The notes below the pieces were generated by a model. It saw only the letters and a list, made by a program, of their open reading frames with translations. It ran no database searches and was not told the origin of the DNA. DNA of 21,956 nt from Desulfurococcaceae archaeon (lineage in GTDB: Archaea > Thermoproteota > Thermoprotei_A > Sulfolobales > Desulfurococcaceae): the NCBI GenBank assembly GCA_023269765.1, contig JAGDWH010000006.1:1-21956 (forward strand), written 5' to 3'. Position 1 is the stretch's first letter. Every line of letters begins with the position of its first letter. This document shows positions 8,762-15,586 of the stretch, in pieces. A program made the position numbers and the translations under genes.

Positions 8762-8801
8762 TCTAGAGTTCGGCATATTATAGCGCAACGGTGGCTATTT
8801 T

Positions 8802-9482
8802 ATGAAAGTGCTTGCCCTAAGCGACATACATGAAAACACTAAACACCTTAACCGGCTGATTATTGCACTAGAGAAACAGCACTTCGAGCCAGATATTGCA
8901 GTCATCGCTGGGGATATTACCCGCTTCAAGGGAGTCGAAGCGGCCAAGGATATTTTGAAAATACTCAAGAGCGCCCTGGGCGTTCAAATCCTCTTCGTAC
9001 CCGGAAACTGCGACTCGCCGCAGCTACTAGATCTAGAATATCTGCTAGATGGGGTGATTAACATACACGCGAAAGCCTACAAACACGGCAACTACACATT
9101 CTTCGGAGTGGGCGGTGGTGGTCTAAGCCCCTTCCACACATACATAGAATTCAGCGAAGAAGAGTTCGAAGAGCTCATAAAGAAGGCCTTAAGTTACGTC
9201 GACGAAAACCTCATAATCGTTACTCACGAACCCATACTTGGCTATTTCGACGAGGTGGGCAACACTAGAATAGGCTCGCGTGTTTTCGCGTCGTACTTAG
9301 AGCGGTTAAAGCCGGTTGCATGGATTACTGGACACGTTCATGAGAACAGTGGGTGGATGCGCGTTGGCAGTACCGTAGTAGTTCACCCAGGCCCCTTTAT
9401 GAGGGGCTTTTACGCCGTGCTCGAGGTCATTAATCGCGAGGTTGTGTATGTGAACGTCGCTAATGTTAGGCAAACTACTTAA
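8802..9482 (+). CDS. calcineurin-like metallophosphoesterase
   Basis: Soluble two-metal phosphoesterase of 226 residues with every motif of the superfamily: SDIH (D8, H10), GDIT (D38), GNCD (N69), THEP (H142) and GHVH (H178, H180). Together these build the dinuclear metal site. The short, single-domain form resembles archaeal YfcE/MJ0912-type phosphodiesterases that hydrolyse small phosphodiesters or nucleotides; the physiological substrate is not evident. GGTGG at 8790-8794 supports ATG 8802 as the start. It shares its upstream region with ttuA on the opposite strand. The next gene follows after 79 nt with its own candidate TATA (GTTTAAAA at 9541-9548). Confidence 0.9.
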   Translation: MKVLALSDIHENTKHLNRLIIALEKQHFEPDIAVIAGDITRFKGVEAAKDILKILKSALGVQILFVPGNCDSPQLLDLEYLLDGVINIHAKAYKHGNYTFFGVGGGGLSPFHTYIEFSEEEFEELIKKALSYVDENLIIVTHEPILGYFDEVGNTRIGSRVFASYLERLKPVAWITGHVHENSGWMRVGSTVVVHPGPFMRGFYAVLEVINREVVYVNVANVRQTT

Positions 9483-9561
9483 CTTAAGATCTTCGCTAGA
9501 CGCGGCAACGAACTATTGCTCAGTTGTCCAGCTAAGCTAGGTTTAAAAGCCTTCTACACGT

Positions 9562-10890
9562 ATGCTTCATAGGTGCCGGGGATGTCATTTAACTAGTAGA
9601 AGTGTAGGAAAACCTCTAATAGGACTCGACGACACACTCCTACTTAAGAAAGCGCATAAAATACGGCTCAAGTCCTGGTTAAAGCACCTAGGCGGTCAAA
9701 GAGCTATTCTATGGAATATACATGGCTTTTTTGAAGTTAAACTAGAGTGCATCGACGAGCAAGTGCTAAGCAAAGTGAAGTGCGGATCTCTGGTAGAACT
9801 CGAAGGATTCTTAAAAAGCGAAAACGGGATCTGCATTAAGGAGCTGAAAGTACTTCACACTCCAAATACTGAAGACGTACTCTGCAACGAGGACTTGCCT
9901 TCAGACCCTATTAAATACGCGCAGAGCTACCACAAATACGTCAAGCACCCGCTTGTATTAAAATCCATTGTTGTCTACTCCAGCTTGCTCAGCAACTTGA
10001 GGAACTACTTAACCCACCATGGCTTTATAGAGCTTCCGCCACCAATTACGGGGCTTTGTAGTGATCCGGGTCTTCGAGGTGCGCAGAAAATAAAAATCAG
10101 CTTGTATGGCAAAAATGTAGAACTCCAAAGTAGCGTAATAATGTACAAGCAGCTCTACGCAAGCGTTCTCGGAAAGATATTTTATACCGCGAGAAACATC
10201 AGGCTAGAACCACTAGAAAACGCATACTCTGGAAGACACTTAGTGGAGTTTACACAAGTTGATGTCGAAGCTTCCGAGAGTACTGGCAGCGAGCTTATCT
10301 CACTCGGAGAGAGGGCCCTATACTATGCCGTGAAGAAATTACTAGATGAAGCAGGTCACTTGCTTGGAGACCGCGAAGTAGAGGTCCTTGAAAAGGAGTT
10401 AGCGAAGCCGCCTTATCCGAGATTAACGTATGACGAGGCGCTGCTTGAGCTAGCTAAAGAAGGGCTGCAAGTGAAGTGGGGAGAAGAACTGCCATTTGAA
10501 GCCGAGGCCAGGCTGACGAGTAGATATGGAGTGCCCATTTGGATTGTGGGCTTTCCTAGTAGTGCGAGGGGATTTTACTATTTAGAAGACGACAGTAAGA
10601 TGGGCTACAACGTTGACTACAACCTGCTACTACCTAGAGGCCACGGCGAGGTTCTAGACGGAGGTTGCAGAGAATACAGGTACGAGAGGATAGTTAAGAA
10701 GATCGTCGAGATCCACGGCGAGCCTCTCGAAAAGTATGCCTGGTTCCTCGACCTAGTTAAGAGCGGGCACATAAGGCCTACGTGTGGATGGGGTTTAGGC
10801 GTAGAGAGGCTAGTAAAATACGTGCTGAACTTAAAGCATATAGCATATGCTACACCACACCCAAGGCTTCCGGGAGTCGCCTCGCCATAG
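9562..10890 (+). CDS. AsnRS-like class IIb enzyme (asparaginyl-tRNA synthetase or AsnRS-derived asparagine synthetase)
   Basis: The class II synthetase core at about 130-442 is clear: motif 1-like GFIELPPPITG (154-164), substrate-side region ELQSSVIMYKQ (187-197), motif 2 with RLE (214-216) and GRHLVEFTQVDVE (224-236), the GE..DGGCRE stretch (362-371) corresponding to the G-E-I-x-G-G-x-Q-R-E of AsnRS, and motif 3 GWGLGVERL (409-417). It activates aspartate or asparagine as the adenylate. Archaea also have an AsnRS paralog that makes free asparagine from aspartate and ammonia (described in Pyrococcus abyssi), and the RLEPLEN motif 2 style resembles that branch in my judgement. That enzyme lacks the N-terminal tRNA-binding OB domain, whereas this one keeps about 120 N-terminal residues in which a standard OB fold is hard to recognise. 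Class assignment is firm; the reaction is uncertain. The first residues hold an odd CRGC. Confidence 0.75.
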   Translation: MLHRCRGCHLTSRSVGKPLIGLDDTLLLKKAHKIRLKSWLKHLGGQRAILWNIHGFFEVKLECIDEQVLSKVKCGSLVELEGFLKSENGICIKELKVLHTPNTEDVLCNEDLPSDPIKYAQSYHKYVKHPLVLKSIVVYSSLLSNLRNYLTHHGFIELPPPITGLCSDPGLRGAQKIKISLYGKNVELQSSVIMYKQLYASVLGKIFYTARNIRLEPLENAYSGRHLVEFTQVDVEASESTGSELISLGERALYYAVKKLLDEAGHLLGDREVEVLEKELAKPPYPRLTYDEALLELAKEGLQVKWGEELPFEAEARLTSRYGVPIWIVGFPSSARGFYYLEDDSKMGYNVDYNLLLPRGHGEVLDGGCREYRYERIVKKIVEIHGEPLEKYAWFLDLVKSGHIRPTCGWGLGVERLVKYVLNLKHIAYATPHPRLPGVASP

Positions 10891-10935
10891 AGTTTAATAA
10901 CTACTAAGCCAAGCTAATATAAGTAGTAAGGCACG

Positions 10936-12216
10936 GTGTTTTTCCACTTGCTGGATCCTGATGAGGTCCGAAAAGACTTCCCCATATTAAGCAGAACCAT
11001 TAATGGCAGGAAACTGGTTTACTTCGACAACGCGGCCACAACGCACAAACCCATACAGGTAATTAAGGCCATTGAAGATTTCTACTCCAAGCACAATGCA
11101 AACATCCATAGAGGCCTCCACACACTTAGCCAGGAAGCCAGCCAACTATACGAAGAAGCACATGAAATAGTTGCTAAATTCATAAACGCGTACTCGTGGA
11201 GAGAAGTTATATTTGTGAGCAATACTACTGAGGCAATAAACACGGTTGCATATGGATGGGCGCTCTGGAATCTTAGAGAGGGAGACGAAATAATAATTAC
11301 CGTAATGGACCACCACAGTAACATGCTTCCATGGAGGCTCATAGCGCAATTAAAAAGGGCAAGGGTTAAGTACATAGACATAACAGATGATGGCTACTTG
11401 CGCTACGACATGCTCGAAGAGCTCGTAACACCTAGAACGAGAATAGTCGCGTTTCCGCTAGCTAGTAACGTCTTGGGCACAATTAACGATGCAAAGAAGA
11501 TATCGAAGATAGCCCATGAAGTAGGTGCCATAGTTGTTGCTGATGGTGCCCAGAGCGTGCCTCACATGCCAACAAATGTGAGAGAGCTCGGAGTGGATTT
11601 CCTAGCATTTAGTGGCCACAAAATGCTTGGTCCAACGGGCATAGGGGTGCTGTGGGGGCGCGAAGATGTGCTAGAGGAGATGAAGCCCTTCAAAGTCGGA
11701 GGCGACACGATCAAAGATGTGACGCTGGATAGTGTTGTGTGGCATGATCTTCCGTGGAGGTTTGAAGCGGGCACGCCCAACATAGCCGGTGGAATAGGAT
11801 TAGCTGAGGCCGTGAAGTACCTCACGAAAATAGGCATGGATAACGTGAGAGAACACGAAATATCGCTGATGCAATATACACTGAAAAGGTTTGAAGAACT
11901 GATTGACGAAATAGAATATTACGGCCCCAGAAACCCCGCTGATAAAACTGCCGTAGTATCCTTCAACATCAAGGGCCTAAACCACCACACAGTAGGGGCT
12001 GCTTTAGACCTCTTTGGAATAGCCGTAAGAACTGGTATGCACTGTGCACACCCACTGCACTATAGGCTTGGATTAAAAGGCACTGTGAGAGCTAGCTATT
12101 ACATCTACAATACTCACGAAGAAGTAGACTACTTCATTGAAACCCTCGAGAAAATCGTTGAGCTCAAGGAGGCTCTCAGCAAAGAAAAGCCCACTACTGT
12201 GTGTACAGGAACGTGA
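10936..12216 (+). CDS. sufS: cysteine desulfurase, SufS type
   Basis: PLP enzyme that takes sulfur from cysteine as an enzyme-bound persulfide, releasing alanine, for Fe-S clusters and tRNA thiolation. The 426 residues show FDNAATTHKP (30-39), NIHRGLHTLSQ (56-66), SNTTEAIN (95-102), DHHSNMLPW (125-133, H126/H127 stacking on PLP), ADGAQSVPH (202-210, D203), SGHKM (226-230, PLP lysine K229), EAGTPNI (277-283) and the active cysteine C370 in RTGMHCAHP, the group II (SufS) arrangement. Start is GTG 10936. A candidate TATA (GTTTAATA, 10892-10899) lies 40 nt upstream. No SufBCD scaffold or SufU partner is adjacent. The nearby thiolation enzyme TtuA suggests, but does not prove, that tRNA sulfur is one destination. 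Confidence 0.93.
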   Translation: MFFHLLDPDEVRKDFPILSRTINGRKLVYFDNAATTHKPIQVIKAIEDFYSKHNANIHRGLHTLSQEASQLYEEAHEIVAKFINAYSWREVIFVSNTTEAINTVAYGWALWNLREGDEIIITVMDHHSNMLPWRLIAQLKRARVKYIDITDDGYLRYDMLEELVTPRTRIVAFPLASNVLGTINDAKKISKIAHEVGAIVVADGAQSVPHMPTNVRELGVDFLAFSGHKMLGPTGIGVLWGREDVLEEMKPFKVGGDTIKDVTLDSVVWHDLPWRFEAGTPNIAGGIGLAEAVKYLTKIGMDNVREHEISLMQYTLKRFEELIDEIEYYGPRNPADKTAVVSFNIKGLNHHTVGAALDLFGIAVRTGMHCAHPLHYRLGLKGTVRASYYIYNTHEEVDYFIETLEKIVELKEALSKEKPTTVCTGT

Positions 12217-12242
12217 CTCAAATACGAAATAAGGAGAAGGAA

Positions 12243-12262
12243 GAGAGAGGGAAAAAAGTTTT
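12243..12262 (-). terminator. pyrimidine-rich terminator region of the small basic gene
   Basis: Between the convergent sufS and the small minus-strand gene is a purine-rich tract, 12230-12256, ending in AAAAAA. On minus it reads TTTTTT followed by a long C/T run about 35 nt after the stop codon, the kind of pyrimidine tract at which archaeal RNA polymerase terminates. No stable hairpin precedes it. Confidence 0.4.
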
Positions 12263-12290
12263 AAACCCAGATATAGAGGCTATTAGTTGT

Positions 12291-12458
12291 TTACTTGACT
12301 GGGCCTAGGATTCTTGCAAACTTCTTGCCGGTGTATGGGCTAACGGCAAAGGCTATCTTTATCTTGCCTCTCTTGGTCTCCTTAATTACTACCTCGTACT
12401 TGTCTGTCTCGAAGTACTGCTTTGCCTTTAGGTCGAAGAACTTTAGCTTTTCTGGCAT
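12291..12458 (-). CDS. small basic conserved-looking protein, unknown function
   Basis: A 55-residue lysine-rich protein (MPEKLKFFDLKAK... ending ARILGPVK). The pattern of alternating hydrophobic and charged residues (YEVVIKETKRGKIKIAFAVS, then PYTGKKFARIL) suggests a small beta barrel or sheet, compatible with nucleic-acid or ribosome binding. I do not recognise it as Sso7d, Cren7 or a named ribosomal protein. The frame opens at GTG 12476, but ATG 12458 is preferred: GCTTTTAAGC at 12497-12506 gives a TATA placing transcription start near 12475, leaving a 17-nt leader with GGTGG about 5 nt before the ATG. The short, strong-looking promoter and ribosome site suggest high expression. Confidence 0.75.
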   Translation of the reverse strand: MPEKLKFFDLKAKQYFETDKYEVVIKETKRGKIKIAFAVSPYTGKKFARILGPVK

Positions 12459-12463
12459 GTTCT

Positions 12464-12506
12464 CCACCCAATCCACTTTTAAGTTATTACGCGCCTGCTT
12501 TTAAGC
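12464..12506 (-). promoter_or_regulatory. promoter and ribosome binding site of the small basic gene
   Basis: On minus, GCTTAAAAGC (12506-12497) provides the TATA box and GGTGG (12468-12464) the ribosome binding site just before ATG 12458. Spacing between TATA centre and expected start of transcription is the standard 26 nt. This arrangement rejects the upstream GTG start. Confidence 0.5.
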
Positions 12507-12610
12507 TTTATGTTTTGTTTTTAGGTTATTTTTGTACACAGTTTTACATAACATGTATAAAAACACTGCCATTGTTTCTGCGACCAAGAAGCATTATTGA
12601 GTTTTTGTTC

Positions 12611-12639
12611 GCGCACGTGAAAACTCTCGCCACGTGCGC
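12611..12639. repeat. perfect 9-bp GC-rich inverted repeat in a gene-free gap
   Basis: GCGCACGTG (12611-12619) and CACGTGCGC (12631-12639) pair perfectly around an 11-nt loop. The same arms carry two copies of the palindrome CACGTG spaced 17 bp apart. The rest of the 12477-12758 gap is AT-rich and without a gene: apart from the promoter above and a small palindrome TACATAACATGTA (12545-12557) I see nothing else. It could be an RNA hairpin, a terminator for the upstream zpr1-like gene (though no U-run follows on minus) or a paired protein-binding site. Confidence 0.6.
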
Positions 12640-12758
12640 AAATATTCTCAACATTCTTTTTCAGCACATTATTTACTATTTTACATTGTTACTTTACCGT
12701 TAGTGGAATACCAGCGTATTTTTTGTATAATTAGGTGTGGAAATGCTTCTCTGCAGGA

Positions 12759-13301
12759 CTACCCCTCTTCCAATTCCTCGTAAGTTGTTTTACTACTTAG
12801 TACGTCACTTGATCCTAAGTAGTCATAGAGAATAACTGTGTACTTTACTTCGGCGTTTTTTGCCTTTTCAAGCAGGGCTCTGAGTTCTTCGCACTTATCC
12901 CGTGGCGCTTCATCACTACTACAGATGCTCTCCAGGGCATCTATGAAGTCCTGTATTATTCCCTCAACTGTGGTTATGTACCCCTGCGAGTAAATACCTG
13001 GCTCTACAGCTAGTCCTAGCTCGGGTATTTCTATCCTGCAGTGAGAGCTCCTTATTACGAGAGCATTCTCGTCTCCAGGCTTTTCAACCCTGTACACTAT
13101 TTTTCTGGGAGCCCCTCCTCTCAGAGTAAAGACATCGCGGTGCACATATCCACACCGGCCGCACTCAAGAACCGAGATACCAATATCACCATAGTAGGGG
13201 ATGCTGTACTTGTAAACTACAAGCTTCGCGTCGCTTCCGCAATTAGGGCACTTCGCATCAGATTTGAAGAGTTCTACTGGTCTTCTCTCCTCGCGTTCCA
13301 T
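12759..13301 (-). CDS. ZPR1-like zinc-finger domain protein
   Basis: About 180 residues with one ZPR1-type zinc finger: CPNCG (C18, C21), then about 25 residues with VYKYSIPYYGDIGISVLECGRCGY (C47, C50) and the following RDVFTLRGGAPRKIVYRVE, all in ZPR1 family order. The long I-P-Y-[YF]-G-[DE] signature between the two cysteine pairs is diagnostic. Eukaryotic ZPR1 binds and helps fold translation factor eEF1A; the archaeal single-domain role is not established and chaperone-like work is an inference. The frame opens at GTG 13331. A TATA (GTTAAA, 13348-13343 on minus) would start transcription near 13319, so ATG 13319 (leaderless) or ATG 13301 (18-nt leader with a G-rich stretch) are better; I give 13301. 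The protein ends in an acidic tail. Confidence 0.82.
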   Translation of the reverse strand: MEREERRPVELFKSDAKCPNCGSDAKLVVYKYSIPYYGDIGISVLECGRCGYVHRDVFTLRGGAPRKIVYRVEKPGDENALVIRSSHCRIEIPELGLAVEPGIYSQGYITTVEGIIQDFIDALESICSSDEAPRDKCEELRALLEKAKNAEVKYTVILYDYLGSSDVLSSKTTYEELEEG

Positions 13302-13394
13302 AAGGTTGCCCCACATCATGAAAGACCTCACTACTTAAATGGTTTAACGAAATGTGTATATTGGTAATAAGCGGAAATTGCGCAGTAAAGCGAG

Positions 13395-13557
13395 TTTTGC
13401 CAGGCAAAAAAAGCAGTGAGCGGGTGCATTAGCGTTATCGCGTTCATCGCCCTATATGTCACTGCTAATGAAAATAAAACGAGACGTGCCGAGGTCCTTG
13501 TCACTTTACACTCCGCAGTTCGCCTCTCTCTGCAGTTGTGTTGAAAACCGCGTCTCG
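13395..13557. repeat. cluster of three inverted repeats in a gene-free gap
   Basis: The 13332-13616 interval has no supportable coding frame. It holds a palindrome TTTTGCC-A-GGCAAAA (13395-13409); a pair AGCAGTGA (13412-13419) / TCACTGCT (13459-13466), 8 bp perfect; and a pair CGAGACGTG (13480-13488) / CGCGTCTCG (13549-13557), 9 bp with one G-T. On minus, the second and third hairpins are each followed by T-rich runs (TTTTTT and TTTTATTTT), as in terminators. On plus, TATA-like CTATATG (13452-13458) lies 26 nt before the third hairpin, as for an RNA starting at 13480. Strand and function are undecided. Confidence 0.5.
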
Positions 13558-13616
13558 CGCATATTCTCAGAACACTATTTTAGAGGTTTCGTCCTGAAGT
13601 AAGTATAGGGAGGTTC

Positions 13617-15527
13617 GTGTCCTTGTTAAAAAGAAAAGCTCTTATAACATGCCTTGTCGCTGCAGTATTAATAGCCATTCTAGTGCAAGCGCTGCTTCAC
13701 TCTAACAATGAAATTAATGGAAGGGTTTACGTGGCTATATCAAGGGAGCTAGAAGAGGCATTTAAGGGCTATGCGCTCGGGACGCTGTTCATCTCTATGA
13801 TCTCGCCGAGTGGGTACAAGAGCTACCACTACTACCTTAAGGAGGTTATTGGCAGGACGCTGGAACTAGACTTCGGAGACGTTGTTGCGTCGTGGGTGAA
13901 ATTCTACAAAGAGAGTGCTTCAAAGCCGAGGGGGTCGCTGAGTTTACCAACTATTAGCATTACAATCACGCTCTACAAAGACGACTTAGAGTGCATAGCC
14001 ACTTACACGTATAGCACAGTAGACTTCTTCCTGGAAAGGGGTTTAACGCCAGTAGATGCAGCCAAGAAAGCCGCAGAGGATCCACTGGCTCATCTAAGAA
14101 AGCCCCTGCCGATAGTATTAAGACCCAAGATGCCCAAAGGCGAGATAAGTGCAGTGTGCATTGACCTCAGCCCCCGCCTCGAGAAGCTCAAGAGCATCTT
14201 AGGCGAGGTACATGGCACAAGTTCGCAGAATCTTACAGCTAGAGCCTTGCAGGCGCAGGCCGCAACGGGATCGTGCCCTGCGTACTTTGAAGAAGTCTGG
14301 TGGTCGGCTCTTTACAACAGCAGAGACGAGCCGCCTAATGGCTGGATGAGCAACATATACCCAGAGCGCTCAGGCGATGTCATTACAGACGAGGAGAAAA
14401 AGTACGCGTGGAGGTATTACGCCGAGACTTATAGCAAGGCATACTACTTCAGAAAGGACGTGTACGCGCTTGACAACGTCCTTTACTTCGCATATCTCGA
14501 GCTGGGGCCTGAGGGAGTGTATAGCATGGATGGCTGGATCTCTAGGCTCTTCATGAAAATCTTCTATAAGCCTGCTCAGTGGAGAGACTACCACGAGAAC
14601 TACGGCTACAGGCCAGTAATAGAAGGAAACGTGCCCTACTTGGGAGTTAGGATAATAAACCCAGATAATAAGGCAATCTCAATAGCCGGGTCTCTTGCGG
14701 TAGCTCGTTATAGAGAATACAAGTCAGGCATAACAGTAGCTGGAGTAATAGTTGCAGGAAGAAATGAGCTGTCCCTTGTAACAGTTACTTGGCCAATTGC
14801 GGCTTTTGGTACCGAGGACTTCGAGTACGTAACAATGCCCACGAGCTTCACTTACATCAGTGATGGCGCGGTATTGAAGTACGACATTAAGAGTACTAGT
14901 AGATACGGCTGTGAATATTGGAGGCTCGCTCCACTTCACACACTGATACCTATATACGACGTTGCCATAGACTTCTTGGGAATGAACGAAACTACTCGGC
15001 CAGACCACCTCTCTGAAGTCATGAACAGCTACATTGCTGAGACCGTTTACAAAAACAGTATCAGAGGCGTTGGAGCAAATACAATATTATACGAGGACGC
15101 AAATACATTGGTACGAACATCTAGATCAGACCTGGCTTCTATCGTACATAACGTGGTAATGGTTACAAAGGTGCTCGCAAATCTCGCACTTAACTTGGTG
15201 TGCGCACATCCAGTGTGCATTTTCATTAGTACAATAGTAAGCGAGCTCGTAAACTTCGCGTATGAAGACCTAGAGCAAACTGCTATAGGCTTTCGCATAG
15301 TAGTGGAAACATATGATTACGTAGACTACGCTGTCGTTGAAGTCGTGAAGGCCACTCTAAAGAGCACGGAGGCGTATTACATAGTAGGTTGGTTGCCGGT
15401 AATGGTAGAGTATAGAGTCTACGTCAACTACGACTATAGCGTTCCTTGCGATACGACGTGCCCAATTAGCATTCCTGGTCCAAGCGATAGGCGGCTCGAA
15501 CACTCCTGCTCCTCGTTTTTTACTTGA
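13617..15527 (+). CDS. unrecognised secreted or membrane-anchored protein
   Basis: A 636-residue protein I do not recognise. Residues 1-30 carry positive charges (LLKRK) and a hydrophobic helix (ALITCLVAAVLIAILVQALL), a signal peptide or N-terminal anchor. The rest is rich in aromatic residues, especially tyrosine and tryptophan (EEVWWSALYNS, KKYAWRYYAETYSKAYYFRK), with about ten scattered cysteines that could form disulfides outside the cell. A second hydrophobic stretch lies at about 510-550 (IVHNVVMVTKVLANLALNLV onward). The tail is short and polar, with no visible anchor. Start: GGGAGGT at 13608-13614 is only 2 nt from GTG 13617 but 8 nt from TTG 13623, so TTG may be the true start. A T-run (15550-15554) shortly after the stop could terminate it. 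Function unknown. Confidence 0.75.
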   Translation: MSLLKRKALITCLVAAVLIAILVQALLHSNNEINGRVYVAISRELEEAFKGYALGTLFISMISPSGYKSYHYYLKEVIGRTLELDFGDVVASWVKFYKESASKPRGSLSLPTISITITLYKDDLECIATYTYSTVDFFLERGLTPVDAAKKAAEDPLAHLRKPLPIVLRPKMPKGEISAVCIDLSPRLEKLKSILGEVHGTSSQNLTARALQAQAATGSCPAYFEEVWWSALYNSRDEPPNGWMSNIYPERSGDVITDEEKKYAWRYYAETYSKAYYFRKDVYALDNVLYFAYLELGPEGVYSMDGWISRLFMKIFYKPAQWRDYHENYGYRPVIEGNVPYLGVRIINPDNKAISIAGSLAVARYREYKSGITVAGVIVAGRNELSLVTVTWPIAAFGTEDFEYVTMPTSFTYISDGAVLKYDIKSTSRYGCEYWRLAPLHTLIPIYDVAIDFLGMNETTRPDHLSEVMNSYIAETVYKNSIRGVGANTILYEDANTLVRTSRSDLASIVHNVVMVTKVLANLALNLVCAHPVCIFISTIVSELVNFAYEDLEQTAIGFRIVVETYDYVDYAVVEVVKATLKSTEAYYIVGWLPVMVEYRVYVNYDYSVPCDTTCPISIPGPSDRRLEHSCSSFFT

Positions 15528-15586
15528 GTAATCGTGCTTCCTTGGGGCTTTTTGTGTAGTTAATGTTGCCTTAAGAGCGGGCGCCA

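Noticed and set aside
10956..10962. TGATGA sequences that could be C boxes of C/D RNAs (also in moeA and the DUF2299-like gene)
   Set aside because: All lie within well supported coding frames and none has matched D, C' and D' boxes at guide-RNA spacing.
11082..11837. Minus-strand frames inside sufS
   Set aside because: Shadows of strong sufS coding; compositions are unlike real proteins here.
12295..12703. Plus-strand frames overlapping the small basic gene and the AT-rich gap
   Set aside because: They lie antisense to a better supported gene and then run through the hairpin gap, with no ribosome site or recognisable domain.
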